DNA of 64,000 bases from Pseudomonas pudica (GTDB lineage Bacteria; Pseudomonadota; Gammaproteobacteria; Pseudomonadales; Pseudomonadaceae). Below, one piece after another: positions 52,756 to 62,024 of this stretch. The first letter of the stretch is position 1. Each line of letters opens with the position of its first letter. A program made the translations under genes and the position numbers. The notes under the pieces are model-generated. The model saw only the letters and a program-made list of their open reading frames with translations, was not told the origin of the DNA and ran no database searches. The stretch lies in contig NZ_JADLJS010000006.1 of assembly GCF_015680405.1 (NCBI RefSeq), positions 1 to 64,000 of the forward strand, given 5' to 3'.

Positions 52756-54072
52756 TCAATATTGATACCGCAGCAAAGCCTGCGGCAGCGCATGCATGGC
52801 AAAGAACGCCAGCAATGCGACACATGCCGGCAACACCAGCCACCACACTCGCAGCGGCAAGGCCGGGAGGGTCTGGTGACGCTGCGCCAGTGCGAGGCTG
52901 AGCGCACACACACAGCATGCCAGCAAGGCCCCGGCGAGGATGTCGGTCGGCCAGTGCGCCCCCAGGTACACTCGTGACAGGGCAATCGCCAGCGCCGGAA
53001 TGCAGCCCAGCATCACCCAGGTCAGGCGCATCCGCGGCGGTTGACCGCGACCGGCCAGCACCGCCATCACCAGAAAGAACGCAAATGACGCCGAACTGTG
53101 CCCGCTGGGCATGCTGTAGCTGGTCAGCGGGTCACTCAGCACTTCCGGGCGAGCCCGGGCGAACAGCCACTTCAGCGTGCCATTGGCAAACGCCGTACCC
53201 ATCAGCGCGCCCGCAGCGAACATGGCATGCCGCCACTGCCGCGCTAGCAGCAGAAGGCCCGTCAGCAAGCCGCCGAGGAACAACTGGGTGCGGAAATCGC
53301 CCAGCCGGGTCACCAGCACCACGGTGCCATCGATGGCCTGGCTGCGGTGCTCCTGTACCAGCGTCATCACACCCTGGTCGAATTCGTGCAGGTAGGGCCA
53401 GCCGAGGAAAACTCCGGCCAACGCCAGGAAACTCATGCCGGCGATCAGCCGGGTGCCGTGGCGTTGATCGCGAATGCTGGTGTTCAGGCTCAGCCCGATG
53501 ATGACTGCCAGGGTGCCGGCGATGATCCCTGCATCCAGCCAGAAGCCCTCCGGCAAGGGCAGGCGCATGGCAGCGCCGGTAGCCCAGCCGGGCAGCAGGT
53601 AGGCCACCGACCAGCCGGCACCGGCCACCAGGCTGACGGCGATGAAGCGCGGCAGTGGCATGTCGAACATGCCGGCGACCATCGGCAGCATTGGCCGCAA
53701 CGGCCCGATGAAACGCCCTACCAACAGGCTGGCGATACCGTAGCGCTGAAAGTAGGCCTCGGCGCTGCCGATCCATTCCGGATGGTGGCGCAGCAGGGGC
53801 AGGCGGCGAATGTTCTGGTGGAAGTACTTGCCCACCGTGTACGACAAGGCATCACCTACCAGGCCTCCGAGAAAGCCCAGCAGCAGCGTTTCGCCCAGGC
53901 TGAAGGCGCCGCTGCCAGCCAGTACCGCGACCGCAAACAGCAGAACGGTGCCAGGCACGATGATGCCGGCAATGGCCAGGCACTCGATGCAGGCCACCAG
54001 GAAAATCGCCAGGCCAAGCCACTGCGGGTTGGCGCTGAGCCAGCCGGTCAGGCTGTCGAGCCATTGGCCCAT
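52756..54072 (-). CDS. DedA-PAP2 fusion membrane protein
   Basis: A 438-residue protein joining two membrane modules. The N-terminal ~200 residues are DedA/SNARE-associated (GLVGDALSYTVGKYF and VGRFIGPLRPMLPMVAGMF, with the conserved Arg and Pro). The C-terminal half is a PAP2 phosphatase with KWLFARARP, SMPSGHSS and SRVYLGAHWPTD, which form the three catalytic blocks. DedA proteins such as UptA move undecaprenyl phosphate across the membrane, and PAP2 enzymes dephosphorylate undecaprenyl pyrophosphate or phospholipids, so one polypeptide may do both for lipid-carrier recycling (inference). It starts 3 bases after the mpg stop. Confidence 0.88.
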   Translation of the reverse strand: MGQWLDSLTGWLSANPQWLGLAIFLVACIECLAIAGIIVPGTVLLFAVAVLAGSGAFSLGETLLLGFLGGLVGDALSYTVGKYFHQNIRRLPLLRHHPEWIGSAEAYFQRYGIASLLVGRFIGPLRPMLPMVAGMFDMPLPRFIAVSLVAGAGWSVAYLLPGWATGAAMRLPLPEGFWLDAGIIAGTLAVIIGLSLNTSIRDQRHGTRLIAGMSFLALAGVFLGWPYLHEFDQGVMTLVQEHRSQAIDGTVVLVTRLGDFRTQLFLGGLLTGLLLLARQWRHAMFAAGALMGTAFANGTLKWLFARARPEVLSDPLTSYSMPSGHSSASFAFFLVMAVLAGRGQPPRMRLTWVMLGCIPALAIALSRVYLGAHWPTDILAGALLACCVCALSLALAQRHQTLPALPLRVWWLVLPACVALLAFFAMHALPQALLRYQY

Positions 54073-54075
54073 GGT

Positions 54076-54744
54076 TCAGCTTCCTTGTTCGAGAATGAAG
54101 AAGTCCCGGCCTTCGACTTGGCCGCGACGTAACGGGTTCCGCGTGCAGAAACGGGCGTATTCGGCATCGACGAAGCGGTAGGGCAGGTGCTCGTCGCGGC
54201 CATGGGGGATGCCCAGGCGGGCGGCCTGGATCACCCGCGGCACGGTGATGCCGCAATCCTCCACGTACAGGCGCTCGGGGTCGAAACGCTGGGCGTCCCA
54301 GTGCGGCACCTTCAGGCCCAGGGCCCGGCACAGCAAGGTCTGGCCGGCGCACAGGCGCTCGGCCGGGCGGAGGTTGCCGCTGGCATCGGGGTTGTTCAGT
54401 TGCATCTGCGCCAGGCTGTTAGGGCCCGAGCGGGCGTCCTGCCAAGGATAGGCCGACTTGATCAGCACCGCGTTGCCCGGCCCATGGGCGCTGAAGTTCA
54501 GCGAGTCGCCACCGCGCGCGTAATACATATAGATGTGGCCGCCATCGAGGAACAGCGCCTTGCGCTTTTCGGTGTAGCCGAGCGAGGCGTGGCTGCCTTT
54601 GTCGGTGAGGTAGTAGGCCTCGGTTTCGATGATGCGCGCGGCCAGCCACAGGTCGCCTTGGCGATGGCGGATGACTTTGCCCAGCAAGGCCTTGGCCAGG
54701 GTCTGGGCATCACGGTCGAAAAAGCTGTCGGGCAAGGCTGGCAT
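54076..54744 (-). CDS. mpg: 3-methyladenine DNA glycosylase (AAG/Mpg family)
   Basis: A 222-residue base-excision enzyme of the AAG type. The N-terminal DAQTLAKALLGKVIRH, the catalytic IIETEAYYLTDKGSHAS (general-base Glu) and the GGHIYMYYARGG block are clear. It removes alkylated purines. It precedes the DedA-PAP2 gene by 3 bases on the same strand and may be co-transcribed. Confidence 0.9.
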   Translation of the reverse strand: MPALPDSFFDRDAQTLAKALLGKVIRHRQGDLWLAARIIETEAYYLTDKGSHASLGYTEKRKALFLDGGHIYMYYARGGDSLNFSAHGPGNAVLIKSAYPWQDARSGPNSLAQMQLNNPDASGNLRPAERLCAGQTLLCRALGLKVPHWDAQRFDPERLYVEDCGITVPRVIQAARLGIPHGRDEHLPYRFVDAEYARFCTRNPLRRGQVEGRDFFILEQGS

Positions 54745-54825
54745 GCGGGCGGTTCGTGGTTGAGAAGGCTGGGATGATAGCAATGAATGGCTTAATCGAG
54801 GCTGAATCGAGTGGGATGTTGGCAG

Positions 54826-54923
54826 TTCCGGCCTCTTCGCGGTTAAACCCGCTTCCACAGATACCTCGGAGGTCCCAACCCTTGTGCAATCACTGTGTGA
54901 GCGGGTTTGTCCGCGAAAGGGCC
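54826..54923. repeat. Inverted REP pair
   Basis: CGGCCTCTTCGCGGTTAAACC at 54826 faces GAGCGGGTTTGTCCGCGAA at about 54900-54918. The second unit is more degenerate than most. Confidence 0.75.
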
Positions 54924-55034
54924 ACAACAGGAGATAGAAATTTCGATAAGCCCGGTTACATCTTTCCTACACAATGCCCCCAGCCATTTTCTACCATCCG
55001 CCACCCGCCGCTGGGCGTACACCTGCGCGCCAGT

Positions 55035-55040
55035 TATAAT
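55035..55040 (+). promoter_or_regulatory. Possible -10 box of proA
   Basis: A perfect TATAAT lies 34 bases before the proA ATG. The -35 region is poor (GGCGTA-like), so activity may depend on the -10 or an activator. Confidence 0.4.
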
Positions 55041-55074
55041 CAGCCGATTTCCCCTTCGCCAAGACACCGAACCC

Positions 55075-56346
55075 ATGACTGAGTCCGTTCTTGACTATAT
55101 GACCCGCCTGGGTCGCGCTGCCCGTGAGGCTTCACGGGTGATCGGCCGTGCCAGCACCGCGCAGAAGAATCGCGCCCTGCAAGCTGCCGCCGATGCGCTG
55201 GATGCCGCTCGTGCCGAGCTGACCGCTGCCAACGAGCTGGACCTGGCCGCCGGCCGCGCCAACGGCCTGGAACCGGCGCTGCTCGACCGTCTGGCGCTGA
55301 CCCCGGCGCGTATCGACGGCATGATCACCGGCCTGCGCCAGGTGGCCAGCCTGCCGGACCCAGTCGGTGCCATCCGCGACATGAGCTACCGCCCATCCGG
55401 TATCCAGGTCGGCAAGATGCGCACGCCGCTGGGGGTGATCGGGATCATCTACGAATCGCGCCCGAACGTGACCATCGATGCCGCCAGCCTGTGCCTGAAG
55501 TCGGGTAACGCGACCATCCTGCGTGGCGGCTCCGAAGCCATCCACTCCAACCGCGCCATCGCCACCTGCATTCAGCGTGGCCTGGCCACCGCCGGCCTGC
55601 CGGCAGCCGTGGTGCAGGTGGTCGAGACTACCGACCGCGAAGCCGTGGGCGCGCTGATCAGCATGCCGGAATTCGTCGACGTCATCGTGCCTCGCGGTGG
55701 TCGTGGTCTGATCGAGCGCATCAGTCGCGATGCCCGAGTGCCAGTGATCAAGCACCTGGACGGTATCTGCCACGTCTACGTCAGCCAGCACGCCGATCTG
55801 GACAAGGCCTGGCGCGTGGCGTTCAACGCCAAGACCTACCGCTACGGCATCTGTGGCGCCATGGAAACGCTGCTGGTCGACAAGCAGGTGGCCGAGCGCT
55901 TCCTGCCGGAAATGGCCCGTCGCTTCCAGGAGAAGGGCGTCGAACTGCGTGGCTGCGAGCGCACCCGGGCGATCATCGACGCCAAGCCGGCCACCGAGGC
56001 CGACTGGCACACCGAATACCTGGACGCGATCCTGTCGATCCGTGTGGTCGACGGCCTGGACCAGGCCATCGAGCACATCAACCACTATGGCTCGCACCAC
56101 ACCGATTCGATCATCAGTGAACACCAGGGTGAAGCCCGCCAGTTCATGGCCGAAGTCGATTCGGCGTCGGTCATGCTCAATACCCCGACCTGCTTCGCCG
56201 ACGGCTTCGAGTACGGCCTGGGTGCGGAAATCGGCATTTCCACCGACAAGCTGCATGCCCGTGGCCCAGTCGGCCTGGAAGGCCTGACCTGCGAGAAGTA
56301 CGTCGTGATCGGCGACGGTCAGCTGCGTGGCCAGGAGTCCTGCTGA
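55075..56346 (+). CDS. proA: Glutamate-5-semialdehyde dehydrogenase ProA
   Basis: A 423-residue NADPH-dependent enzyme that reduces gamma-glutamyl phosphate in proline synthesis. [17 protein letters not shown] at the N-terminus, [42 protein letters not shown] and [12 protein letters not shown] (active-site Cys) are intact. It is the first gene of a long plus-strand run proA-nadD-rsfS-rlmH-mrdA-rodA-mltB-rlpA. Confidence 0.95.
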   Translation: MTESVLDYMTRLGRAAREASRVIGRASTAQKNRALQAAADALDAARAELTAANELDLAAGRANGLEPALLDRLALTPARIDGMITGLRQVASLPDPVGAIRDMSYRPSGIQVGKMRTPLGVIGIIYESRPNVTIDAASLCLKSGNATILRGGSEAIHSNRAIATCIQRGLATAGLPAAVVQVVETTDREAVGALISMPEFVDVIVPRGGRGLIERISRDARVPVIKHLDGICHVYVSQHADLDKAWRVAFNAKTYRYGICGAMETLLVDKQVAERFLPEMARRFQEKGVELRGCERTRAIIDAKPATEADWHTEYLDAILSIRVVDGLDQAIEHINHYGSHHTDSIISEHQGEARQFMAEVDSASVMLNTPTCFADGFEYGLGAEIGISTDKLHARGPVGLEGLTCEKYVVIGDGQLRGQESC

Positions 56347-56347
56347 G

Positions 56348-57007
56348 TTGAGCAAGGCCCAGGCAGTCCGGCGCATCGGCATTCTTGGCGGTACCTTCGA
56401 CCCCGTGCACATCGGCCACCTGCGCAGCGCGCTGGAAGTGGCCGAGTTCATGGGGCTGGACGAGCTGCGCCTGCTGCCCAACGCCCGGCCGCCACACCGC
56501 GACACCCCGCAGGTGGCCGCGCAGGATCGCCTGGCCATGGTGCAGAGCGCCGTGCAGGGCGTGCCTTGCCTGAGCGTGGATGCCCGCGAGCTGGCGCGCG
56601 ACAAGCCGTCGTACACCATCGACACGCTGGAATCGATCCGTGCCGAACTGGCCACCGACGACCAGCTGTTCCTGGTGCTGGGCTGGGATGCCTTCTGTGG
56701 CCTGCCCGGCTGGCACCGCTGGGAAGAATTGCTGCAACACTGTCATATCCTGGTGCTGCAACGCCCGGATGCCGACGTAGAACCCCCTGACGAGCTGCGT
56801 AACCTGCTGGCTGCGCGCTCGGAGAGCGATCCCACCGCCATGTCCGGCCCGGCGGGAAACATTTCGTTCGTCTGGCAGACGCCGCTTGCGGTGTCGGCTA
56901 CACAGATCCGACAGCTGCTGGCCAGCGGCAAATCGGTGAGGTTCCTGGTGCCGGACGCCGTACTGGCCTACATCGAGGCGCACGAACTGTATCGTGCACC
57001 TAACTGA
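56348..57007 (+). CDS. nadD: Nicotinate-nucleotide adenylyltransferase NadD
   Basis: A 219-residue enzyme of NAD synthesis. The nucleotidyltransferase motif [21 protein letters not shown] and the [24 protein letters not shown] end block are all present. TTG at 56348 is the likely start because AGGAG (56333-56337) is 10 bases upstream; the start is one base after the proA stop. GTG at 56327 is possible but precedes the ribosome-binding site. Confidence 0.93.
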   Translation: MSKAQAVRRIGILGGTFDPVHIGHLRSALEVAEFMGLDELRLLPNARPPHRDTPQVAAQDRLAMVQSAVQGVPCLSVDARELARDKPSYTIDTLESIRAELATDDQLFLVLGWDAFCGLPGWHRWEELLQHCHILVLQRPDADVEPPDELRNLLAARSESDPTAMSGPAGNISFVWQTPLAVSATQIRQLLASGKSVRFLVPDAVLAYIEAHELYRAPN

Positions 57008-57050
57008 CGGTGCCTCTGGCGCCTCATCCAACGAGTTGAACGAGTTTTAT

Positions 57051-57470
57051 ATGACCAAGCAGAAAATCCACGGCGAAGAACTGGTCGCCCTGACCAAGGC
57101 AGCGCTGGAAGACGTCAAGGCCCAGGACATCCAGGTCATCGACGTACGAGAAAAGCACAGCCTGACCGACTACATGATCATTGCCACCGGTACTTCCAAC
57201 CGCCAGATCAACGCGATGCTGGAAAAGGTCCGCGAAGCGGTCAAGGCCAAGGGTGCCCAGCCACTGGGTGAAGAAGGCAAAGGCGACAGCGACTGGGTGC
57301 TGCTGGACCTGAACGATGTCATCGTGCACATGATGACCGCCGCTGCCCGCCAGTTCTACGACCTGGAGCGCCTGTGGCAGGGTGCCGAGCAAAGCCGTGC
57401 AGCCGATGGCAAGCACCATAGCCCGGACCATGCCCACGAGTACTCCGACAAGCTCAAGGACCGGGAATAA
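57051..57470 (+). CDS. rsfS: Ribosome silencing factor RsfS
   Basis: A 139-residue protein that binds ribosomal protein L14 (uL14) and blocks subunit joining in stationary phase or starvation. Family motifs [29 protein letters not shown] and [19 protein letters not shown] are intact. A His-rich tail follows. The ribosome-binding site is weak. Confidence 0.93.
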   Translation: MTKQKIHGEELVALTKAALEDVKAQDIQVIDVREKHSLTDYMIIATGTSNRQINAMLEKVREAVKAKGAQPLGEEGKGDSDWVLLDLNDVIVHMMTAAARQFYDLERLWQGAEQSRAADGKHHSPDHAHEYSDKLKDRE

Positions 57471-57480
57471 GGAAAGCGCT

Positions 57481-57948
57481 GTGCGTCTGCGCCTGATCGC
57501 GGTCGGCTCGCGCATGCCGAAGTGGGTCGAGGAAGGCTGGCATGAATATGCCAAGCGCCTGCCTGCCGAGCTGTCGCTGGAGCTGGTGGAAATCCCGCTG
57601 AACACCCGAGGCAAGAATGCCGACGTTGCCCGCCTGATCCGTCAGGAGGGCGAGGCCATGCTGAGCAAGGTTCAGCCAGGGGAACGCATCGTCACCCTCG
57701 AGGTCCACGGCAAGCCCTGGAGTACCGAACAGCTGGCGACCGAGCTGGACCGCTGGCGCCTGGATGCGCGCACGGTGAATTTGATGGTGGGCGGCCCGGA
57801 AGGCCTGGCGCCCGAGGTCTGTGCGCGCGCCGAGCAACGCTGGTCGCTGTCGCCGCTGACCTTGCCGCACCCATTGGTAAGGATACTCATCGGCGAGCAG
57901 ATCTACCGCGCCTGGACCGTGTTGTCCGGGCATCCTTACCATAAATGA
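57481..57948 (+). CDS. rlmH: 23S rRNA (pseudouridine1915-N3)-methyltransferase RlmH
   Basis: A 155-residue SPOUT methyltransferase. [25 protein letters not shown], the SAM-binding [11 protein letters not shown] and [23 protein letters not shown] match RlmH. It starts with GTG at 57481, with AAGGAAAG directly upstream, 11 bases after rsfS. The rsfS-rlmH-mrdA order is conserved. Confidence 0.95.
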   Translation: MRLRLIAVGSRMPKWVEEGWHEYAKRLPAELSLELVEIPLNTRGKNADVARLIRQEGEAMLSKVQPGERIVTLEVHGKPWSTEQLATELDRWRLDARTVNLMVGGPEGLAPEVCARAEQRWSLSPLTLPHPLVRILIGEQIYRAWTVLSGHPYHK

Positions 57949-57964
57949 GCCTGTAAGCAGTCCG

Positions 57965-59854
57965 ATGTCGCAGCCGATCCGTCTCAAGGACCACGAGAAA
58001 GACGCCCGCCTGGTGCGCAACCGCGTCGTGGTCGGCGCAGTGGCGATCATGCTGCTCATTTGTGTGCTGATCGCGCGGCTGTACTACCTGCAGGTCATCC
58101 AGCACGACTACCACTCGACGCTGTCGGAGAACAACCGGGTGCATGTGCAGCCGATCCCGCCGACCCGCGGGCTGATCTTCGACCGCAACGGCGTGATCGT
58201 CGCCGACAACCGGCCCAGCTTCAGCCTGTCGATGACCCGAGAGCGTGCGGGTAACTGGCAGGAAGTGTTGGATACCATCGTCGAAGTGCTGGAACTGACG
58301 CCCGACGATCGCGCCTTGTTCGAGAAGCGCATGCGCCAGGGGCGCCGGCCGTTCGAGCCGGTGCCGATCCTGTTCGAGCTCAACGAAGAGCAGATCGCTC
58401 GCGTGGCAGTGAACCAGTTCCGCCTGCCGGGCGTGGAAGTGGTGGCCCAGTTGGTGCGCCATTACCCGCAGGGCGCGCACTTCGCCCATTCGGTGGGGTA
58501 TGTGGGGCGGATCAACGAGAAAGAGCTGAAAACCCTCGACCCGGTGAACTACAGCGGTACCCATCACATCGGCAAGACCGGCATCGAACGCTTTTATGAA
58601 GCCGACCTGCATGGCCAGGTGGGCTACGAGGAAGTCGAGACCAACGCCCGTGGCCGCGTGCTGCGGGTGCTCAAGCGCACCGACCCGAAACCGGGCAAGG
58701 ACATCGTGCTGAGCCTGGACATCAAGCTGCAGGAGGCCGCCGAGGCTGCCCTGGGGGGCCGGCGTGGTGCGGTGGTGGCGCTCGATCCGCGTACCGGCGA
58801 GGTGCTGGCGATGGTCAGCCAACCCAGCTTCGACCCCAACCTGTTCGTCACCGGCATCGGCTTCAAGGCGTATGCCGAACTGCGCGATTCGATCGACAGA
58901 CCGCTGTTCAACCGCGTGCTGCGCGGCCTGTATCCGCCAGGCTCGACCATCAAGCCGGCGGTGGCAATCGCCGGCCTGGACAGCGGCGTGGTCAATGCCG
59001 GTAGCCGGGTGTTCGACCCGGGCTACTACCAGCTGCCCAACTACGACCACAAATACCGTAACTGGAACCGCTCGGGCGATGGCTGGGTCGACCTGGATAC
59101 CGCGATCATGCGCTCCAACGATACCTACTTCTACGACCTTGCCCACAAGATGGGCATCGATCGGCTGTCCAGCTACATGAACAAGTTCGGCATCGGCCAG
59201 CGGGTTTCCCTCGACATGTTCGAGGAATCCGCCGGGCTGATGCCGTCGCGCGAATGGAAGCGCGCCACCCGCCGCCAGGCCTGGTTCCCCGGCGAAACCC
59301 TGATCCTCGGCATCGGCCAGGGTTACATGCAGGCCACGCCGCTGCAATTGGCCCAGGCCACTGCGCTGATCGCCAACAAGGGCGTGTGGAACCGTCCGCA
59401 CCTGGCCAAGACCATCGAAGGCCAGCCGCCGGTGGACGACAACCCCATGGAAAACATCGTGCTGCGCGACAAGTCCGACTGGGCCAAGGTCACCCATGGC
59501 ATGGAGCAGGTGATGCACAACGCCCGCGGTACCGCACGCAAGGCGGCCATCGGCTCGCAGTATCGCATTGCCGGCAAGAGCGGTACCGCCCAGGTGGTGG
59601 CGATCAAGCAGGGTGAGAAGTACGACCGCAACAAGCTTCAGGAGCGCCACCGCGACCACGCCCTGTTCGTCGCCTTCGCCCCCGCCGAGGACCCGAAGAT
59701 CGTGGTTTCGGTGATGGTCGAGAACGGTGAGTCCGGTTCGGGCGTCGCCGCCCCGGTGGTACGCCAGGTGATGGACGCCTGGCTGCTCGACGAAAACGGC
59801 CGGCTCAAGCCCGAGTTCGCGCCTGCCACCGTTACCCAGGAATCAGCCCTGTGA
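57965..59854 (+). CDS. mrdA: Penicillin-binding protein 2 (MrdA)
   Basis: A 629-residue class B transpeptidase of the elongation machinery. One N-terminal helix (about 21-40), the PBP dimerisation domain, then the transpeptidase domain with S327-T-I-K330, S384-N-D and the later GKSGTAQ (KSG) motif. It cross-links peptidoglycan with RodA, whose gene overlaps it by TGATG. Confidence 0.95.
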   Translation: MSQPIRLKDHEKDARLVRNRVVVGAVAIMLLICVLIARLYYLQVIQHDYHSTLSENNRVHVQPIPPTRGLIFDRNGVIVADNRPSFSLSMTRERAGNWQEVLDTIVEVLELTPDDRALFEKRMRQGRRPFEPVPILFELNEEQIARVAVNQFRLPGVEVVAQLVRHYPQGAHFAHSVGYVGRINEKELKTLDPVNYSGTHHIGKTGIERFYEADLHGQVGYEEVETNARGRVLRVLKRTDPKPGKDIVLSLDIKLQEAAEAALGGRRGAVVALDPRTGEVLAMVSQPSFDPNLFVTGIGFKAYAELRDSIDRPLFNRVLRGLYPPGSTIKPAVAIAGLDSGVVNAGSRVFDPGYYQLPNYDHKYRNWNRSGDGWVDLDTAIMRSNDTYFYDLAHKMGIDRLSSYMNKFGIGQRVSLDMFEESAGLMPSREWKRATRRQAWFPGETLILGIGQGYMQATPLQLAQATALIANKGVWNRPHLAKTIEGQPPVDDNPMENIVLRDKSDWAKVTHGMEQVMHNARGTARKAAIGSQYRIAGKSGTAQVVAIKQGEKYDRNKLQERHRDHALFVAFAPAEDPKIVVSVMVENGESGSGVAAPVVRQVMDAWLLDENGRLKPEFAPATVTQESAL

Positions 59855-60996
59855 TGAACAATTTCGATCGCATGCTCTCCAGCGAGGATGTGATGCGTCG
59901 GCGCGCCAGCTTTCTGCAGCGCATCCACATCGACGGCCCTTTGCTGATCATTCTGTTGACCCTTGCGGCCGGCAGCCTGTTTGTCCTGTACTCGGCCAGT
60001 GGCAAAAACTGGGACCTGCTGCTCAAGCAGGCTACCTCGTTCGGCATCGGCCTGGTGTCGATGTTCATCATCGCCCAGCTGGAGCCGCGCTTCATGGCCC
60101 GTTGGGTGCCGCTGGCCTACCTGGCCGGTGTGCTGTTGCTGGTGGTGGTGGACGTGATGGGGCACAACGCCATGGGCGCCACGCGCTGGATCAACATCCC
60201 CGGGGTGATCCGCTTCCAGCCCTCGGAGTTCATGAAGATCATCATGCCAGCGACCATCGCTTGGTACCTGTCCAAGCGGACCTTGCCGCCGCATCTGAAG
60301 CATGTGGCGATCAGCCTGGTGCTGATCGGTGTGCCGTTCATCCTGATCGTGCGCCAGCCCGACCTGGGCACGGCGCTGCTGATCCTCGCCTCCGGGGCTT
60401 TCGTGCTGTTCATGGGCGGCCTGCGCTGGCGCTGGATCCTCAGCGTACTGGCGGCTGCGGTGCCCGTGGCGGTGGCGATGTGGTTCTTCGTGATGCACGA
60501 CTACCAGAAGCAGCGGGTACTGACCTTCCTCGACCCGGAAAGCGACCCGTTGGGCACTGGCTGGAACATCATCCAGTCGAAGGCGGCCATTGGCTCGGGT
60601 GGCGTGTTCGGCAAGGGCTGGCTGCTCGGCACCCAGTCGCACCTGGACTTCCTGCCGGAAAGCCACACCGACTTCATCATCGCCGTGCTCGGCGAGGAAT
60701 TCGGCCTGGTCGGCATCTGCCTGCTGCTGATCGTCTACCTGCTGCTGATCGGCCGCGGCCTGATGATCACCGCCCAGGCGCAGACCCTGTTCGGCAAGCT
60801 GCTGGCGGGCAGCCTGACCATGACCTTCTTTGTATACGTGTTCGTCAATATCGGTATGGTCAGCGGCCTTCTGCCCGTGGTGGGCGTGCCGCTGCCCTTC
60901 ATCAGCTATGGCGGAACTTCGTTGGTGACGCTGCTGTCAGCGTTTGGCGTTCTGATGTCGATCCACACGCACCGCAAATGGATCGCTCAGGTTTGA
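59854..60996 (+). CDS. rodA: Peptidoglycan glycosyltransferase RodA (MrdB)
   Basis: A 380-residue SEDS-family polymerase with ten or so helices. GATRWINIPGVIRFQPSEFMK, LVRQPDLGTALL-type (IVRQPDLGTALLIL), WNIIQSKAAIGSGGVFGKGWL and LPESHTDFIIAVLGEEFG are SEDS signatures. It polymerises glycan strands for elongation with PBP2. The ATG is at 59854 (GTG 59851 is an alternative). Confidence 0.95.
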   Translation: MNNFDRMLSSEDVMRRRASFLQRIHIDGPLLIILLTLAAGSLFVLYSASGKNWDLLLKQATSFGIGLVSMFIIAQLEPRFMARWVPLAYLAGVLLLVVVDVMGHNAMGATRWINIPGVIRFQPSEFMKIIMPATIAWYLSKRTLPPHLKHVAISLVLIGVPFILIVRQPDLGTALLILASGAFVLFMGGLRWRWILSVLAAAVPVAVAMWFFVMHDYQKQRVLTFLDPESDPLGTGWNIIQSKAAIGSGGVFGKGWLLGTQSHLDFLPESHTDFIIAVLGEEFGLVGICLLLIVYLLLIGRGLMITAQAQTLFGKLLAGSLTMTFFVYVFVNIGMVSGLLPVVGVPLPFISYGGTSLVTLLSAFGVLMSIHTHRKWIAQV

Positions 60997-61013
60997 ATAA
61001 GGTGAAGAATTTC

Positions 61014-62024
61014 ATGCAAGCAGTGCGTAACTGGGCTGCCCGTTGTGCGCCGTGGATCGGCGCGGTGGGCCTGTTCGGCGCTGTACAGCTGGCCCATGCC
61101 GGCGATTATCAAGGCTCGCCCCAGGTTGCCCAGTTCGTTGGCGAAATGAGCCGCGACCATGGCTTTGCCCCTGAGCAGCTGATGGGTGTGTTCGCTGAGG
61201 TGCAGCGCAAACAGTCGATCCTCGACGCCATTTCGCGCCCGGCCGAACGGGTAAAGCCGTGGAAGGACTACCGGCCGATGTTCATCACCGACGCGCGCAT
61301 CGCCCGCGGTGTGGACTTCTGGCGCCAGCACGAGGCGGTGCTGGCCCGTGCCGAGCAGGAATACGGCGTGCCGGCGCAGTACATCGTCGCCATCATCGGT
61401 GTGGAAACCTTCTTTGGCCGCAACACCGGCAACTACCGGGTGATCGATGCCTTGTCGACCCTGGGCTTCGATTACCCGCCACGGGCCGAATTCTTCCGCA
61501 AGGAGCTGCGCGAATTCCTGCTGCTGGCCCGTGAGGAACAGCTCGACCCGCTGACGCTCAAGGGTTCCTACGCTGGCGCCATGGGTCTGCCGCAGTTCAT
61601 GCCGAGCAGCTTCCGCAACTTCGCGGTGGATTTCGACGGCGACGGCCACATCAATATCTGGAACAACCCGGACGATGCCATCGGCAGCGTGGCCAGCTAC
61701 TTCAAGCGCCACGGCTGGGTGGCCGGCGAAGGTGTGGTCAGCCGCGCCTGGGTGGACGGTGGGCGCGCCGACGAAGGCCTGACTACCGGCATCGAGCCGG
61801 TAAAAACCGTTGGGGAGTTGCGCACGCTTGGCTGGTCGGTTCATGATTCGCTGCGCGATGATCTGCCGGTTACCGCCTTCCGTCTCGAGGGCGACAATGG
61901 CCCCGAGTACTGGATGGGCCTGAAGAACTTCTACGCGATCACTCGCTACAACCGCAGCGTGATGTATGCCATGGCGGTGCATCAGCTATCGGAACAGCTG
62001 GTTCAAGCACGGGGCGTCAAGTAA
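61014..62024 (+). CDS. mltB: Lytic murein transglycosylase B (MltB)
   Basis: A 336-residue transglycosylase. A signal peptide (to about AHA-GDY) without an obvious lipobox Cys, then the catalytic Glu in IIGVETFFGRNTGNYRV (E131), and LTLKGSYAGAMGLPQFMPSSFRNFAVDFDGDG. It cleaves glycan strands with anhydro-product formation. Start chosen at ATG 61014 with AAGGTGAAG upstream. Its stop shares TAATG with rlpA. Confidence 0.92.
   Translation: MQAVRNWAARCAPWIGAVGLFGAVQLAHAGDYQGSPQVAQFVGEMSRDHGFAPEQLMGVFAEVQRKQSILDAISRPAERVKPWKDYRPMFITDARIARGVDFWRQHEAVLARAEQEYGVPAQYIVAIIGVETFFGRNTGNYRVIDALSTLGFDYPPRAEFFRKELREFLLLAREEQLDPLTLKGSYAGAMGLPQFMPSSFRNFAVDFDGDGHINIWNNPDDAIGSVASYFKRHGWVAGEGVVSRAWVDGGRADEGLTTGIEPVKTVGELRTLGWSVHDSLRDDLPVTAFRLEGDNGPEYWMGLKNFYAITRYNRSVMYAMAVHQLSEQLVQARGVK

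Larger units (their letters stand above)
54745..55074. other. Divergent mpg-proA region with REP pair
   Basis: This 330-bp gap contains a REP pair (54826-54860 and 54893-54923) in its middle and a TATAAT near proA. The rest shows no gene. Confidence 0.7.

Noticed and set aside
57887..59659. A long minus-strand ORF opposite mrdA
   Set aside because: mrdA carries all PBP2 catalytic motifs on the plus strand; the antisense product has no recognisable features.
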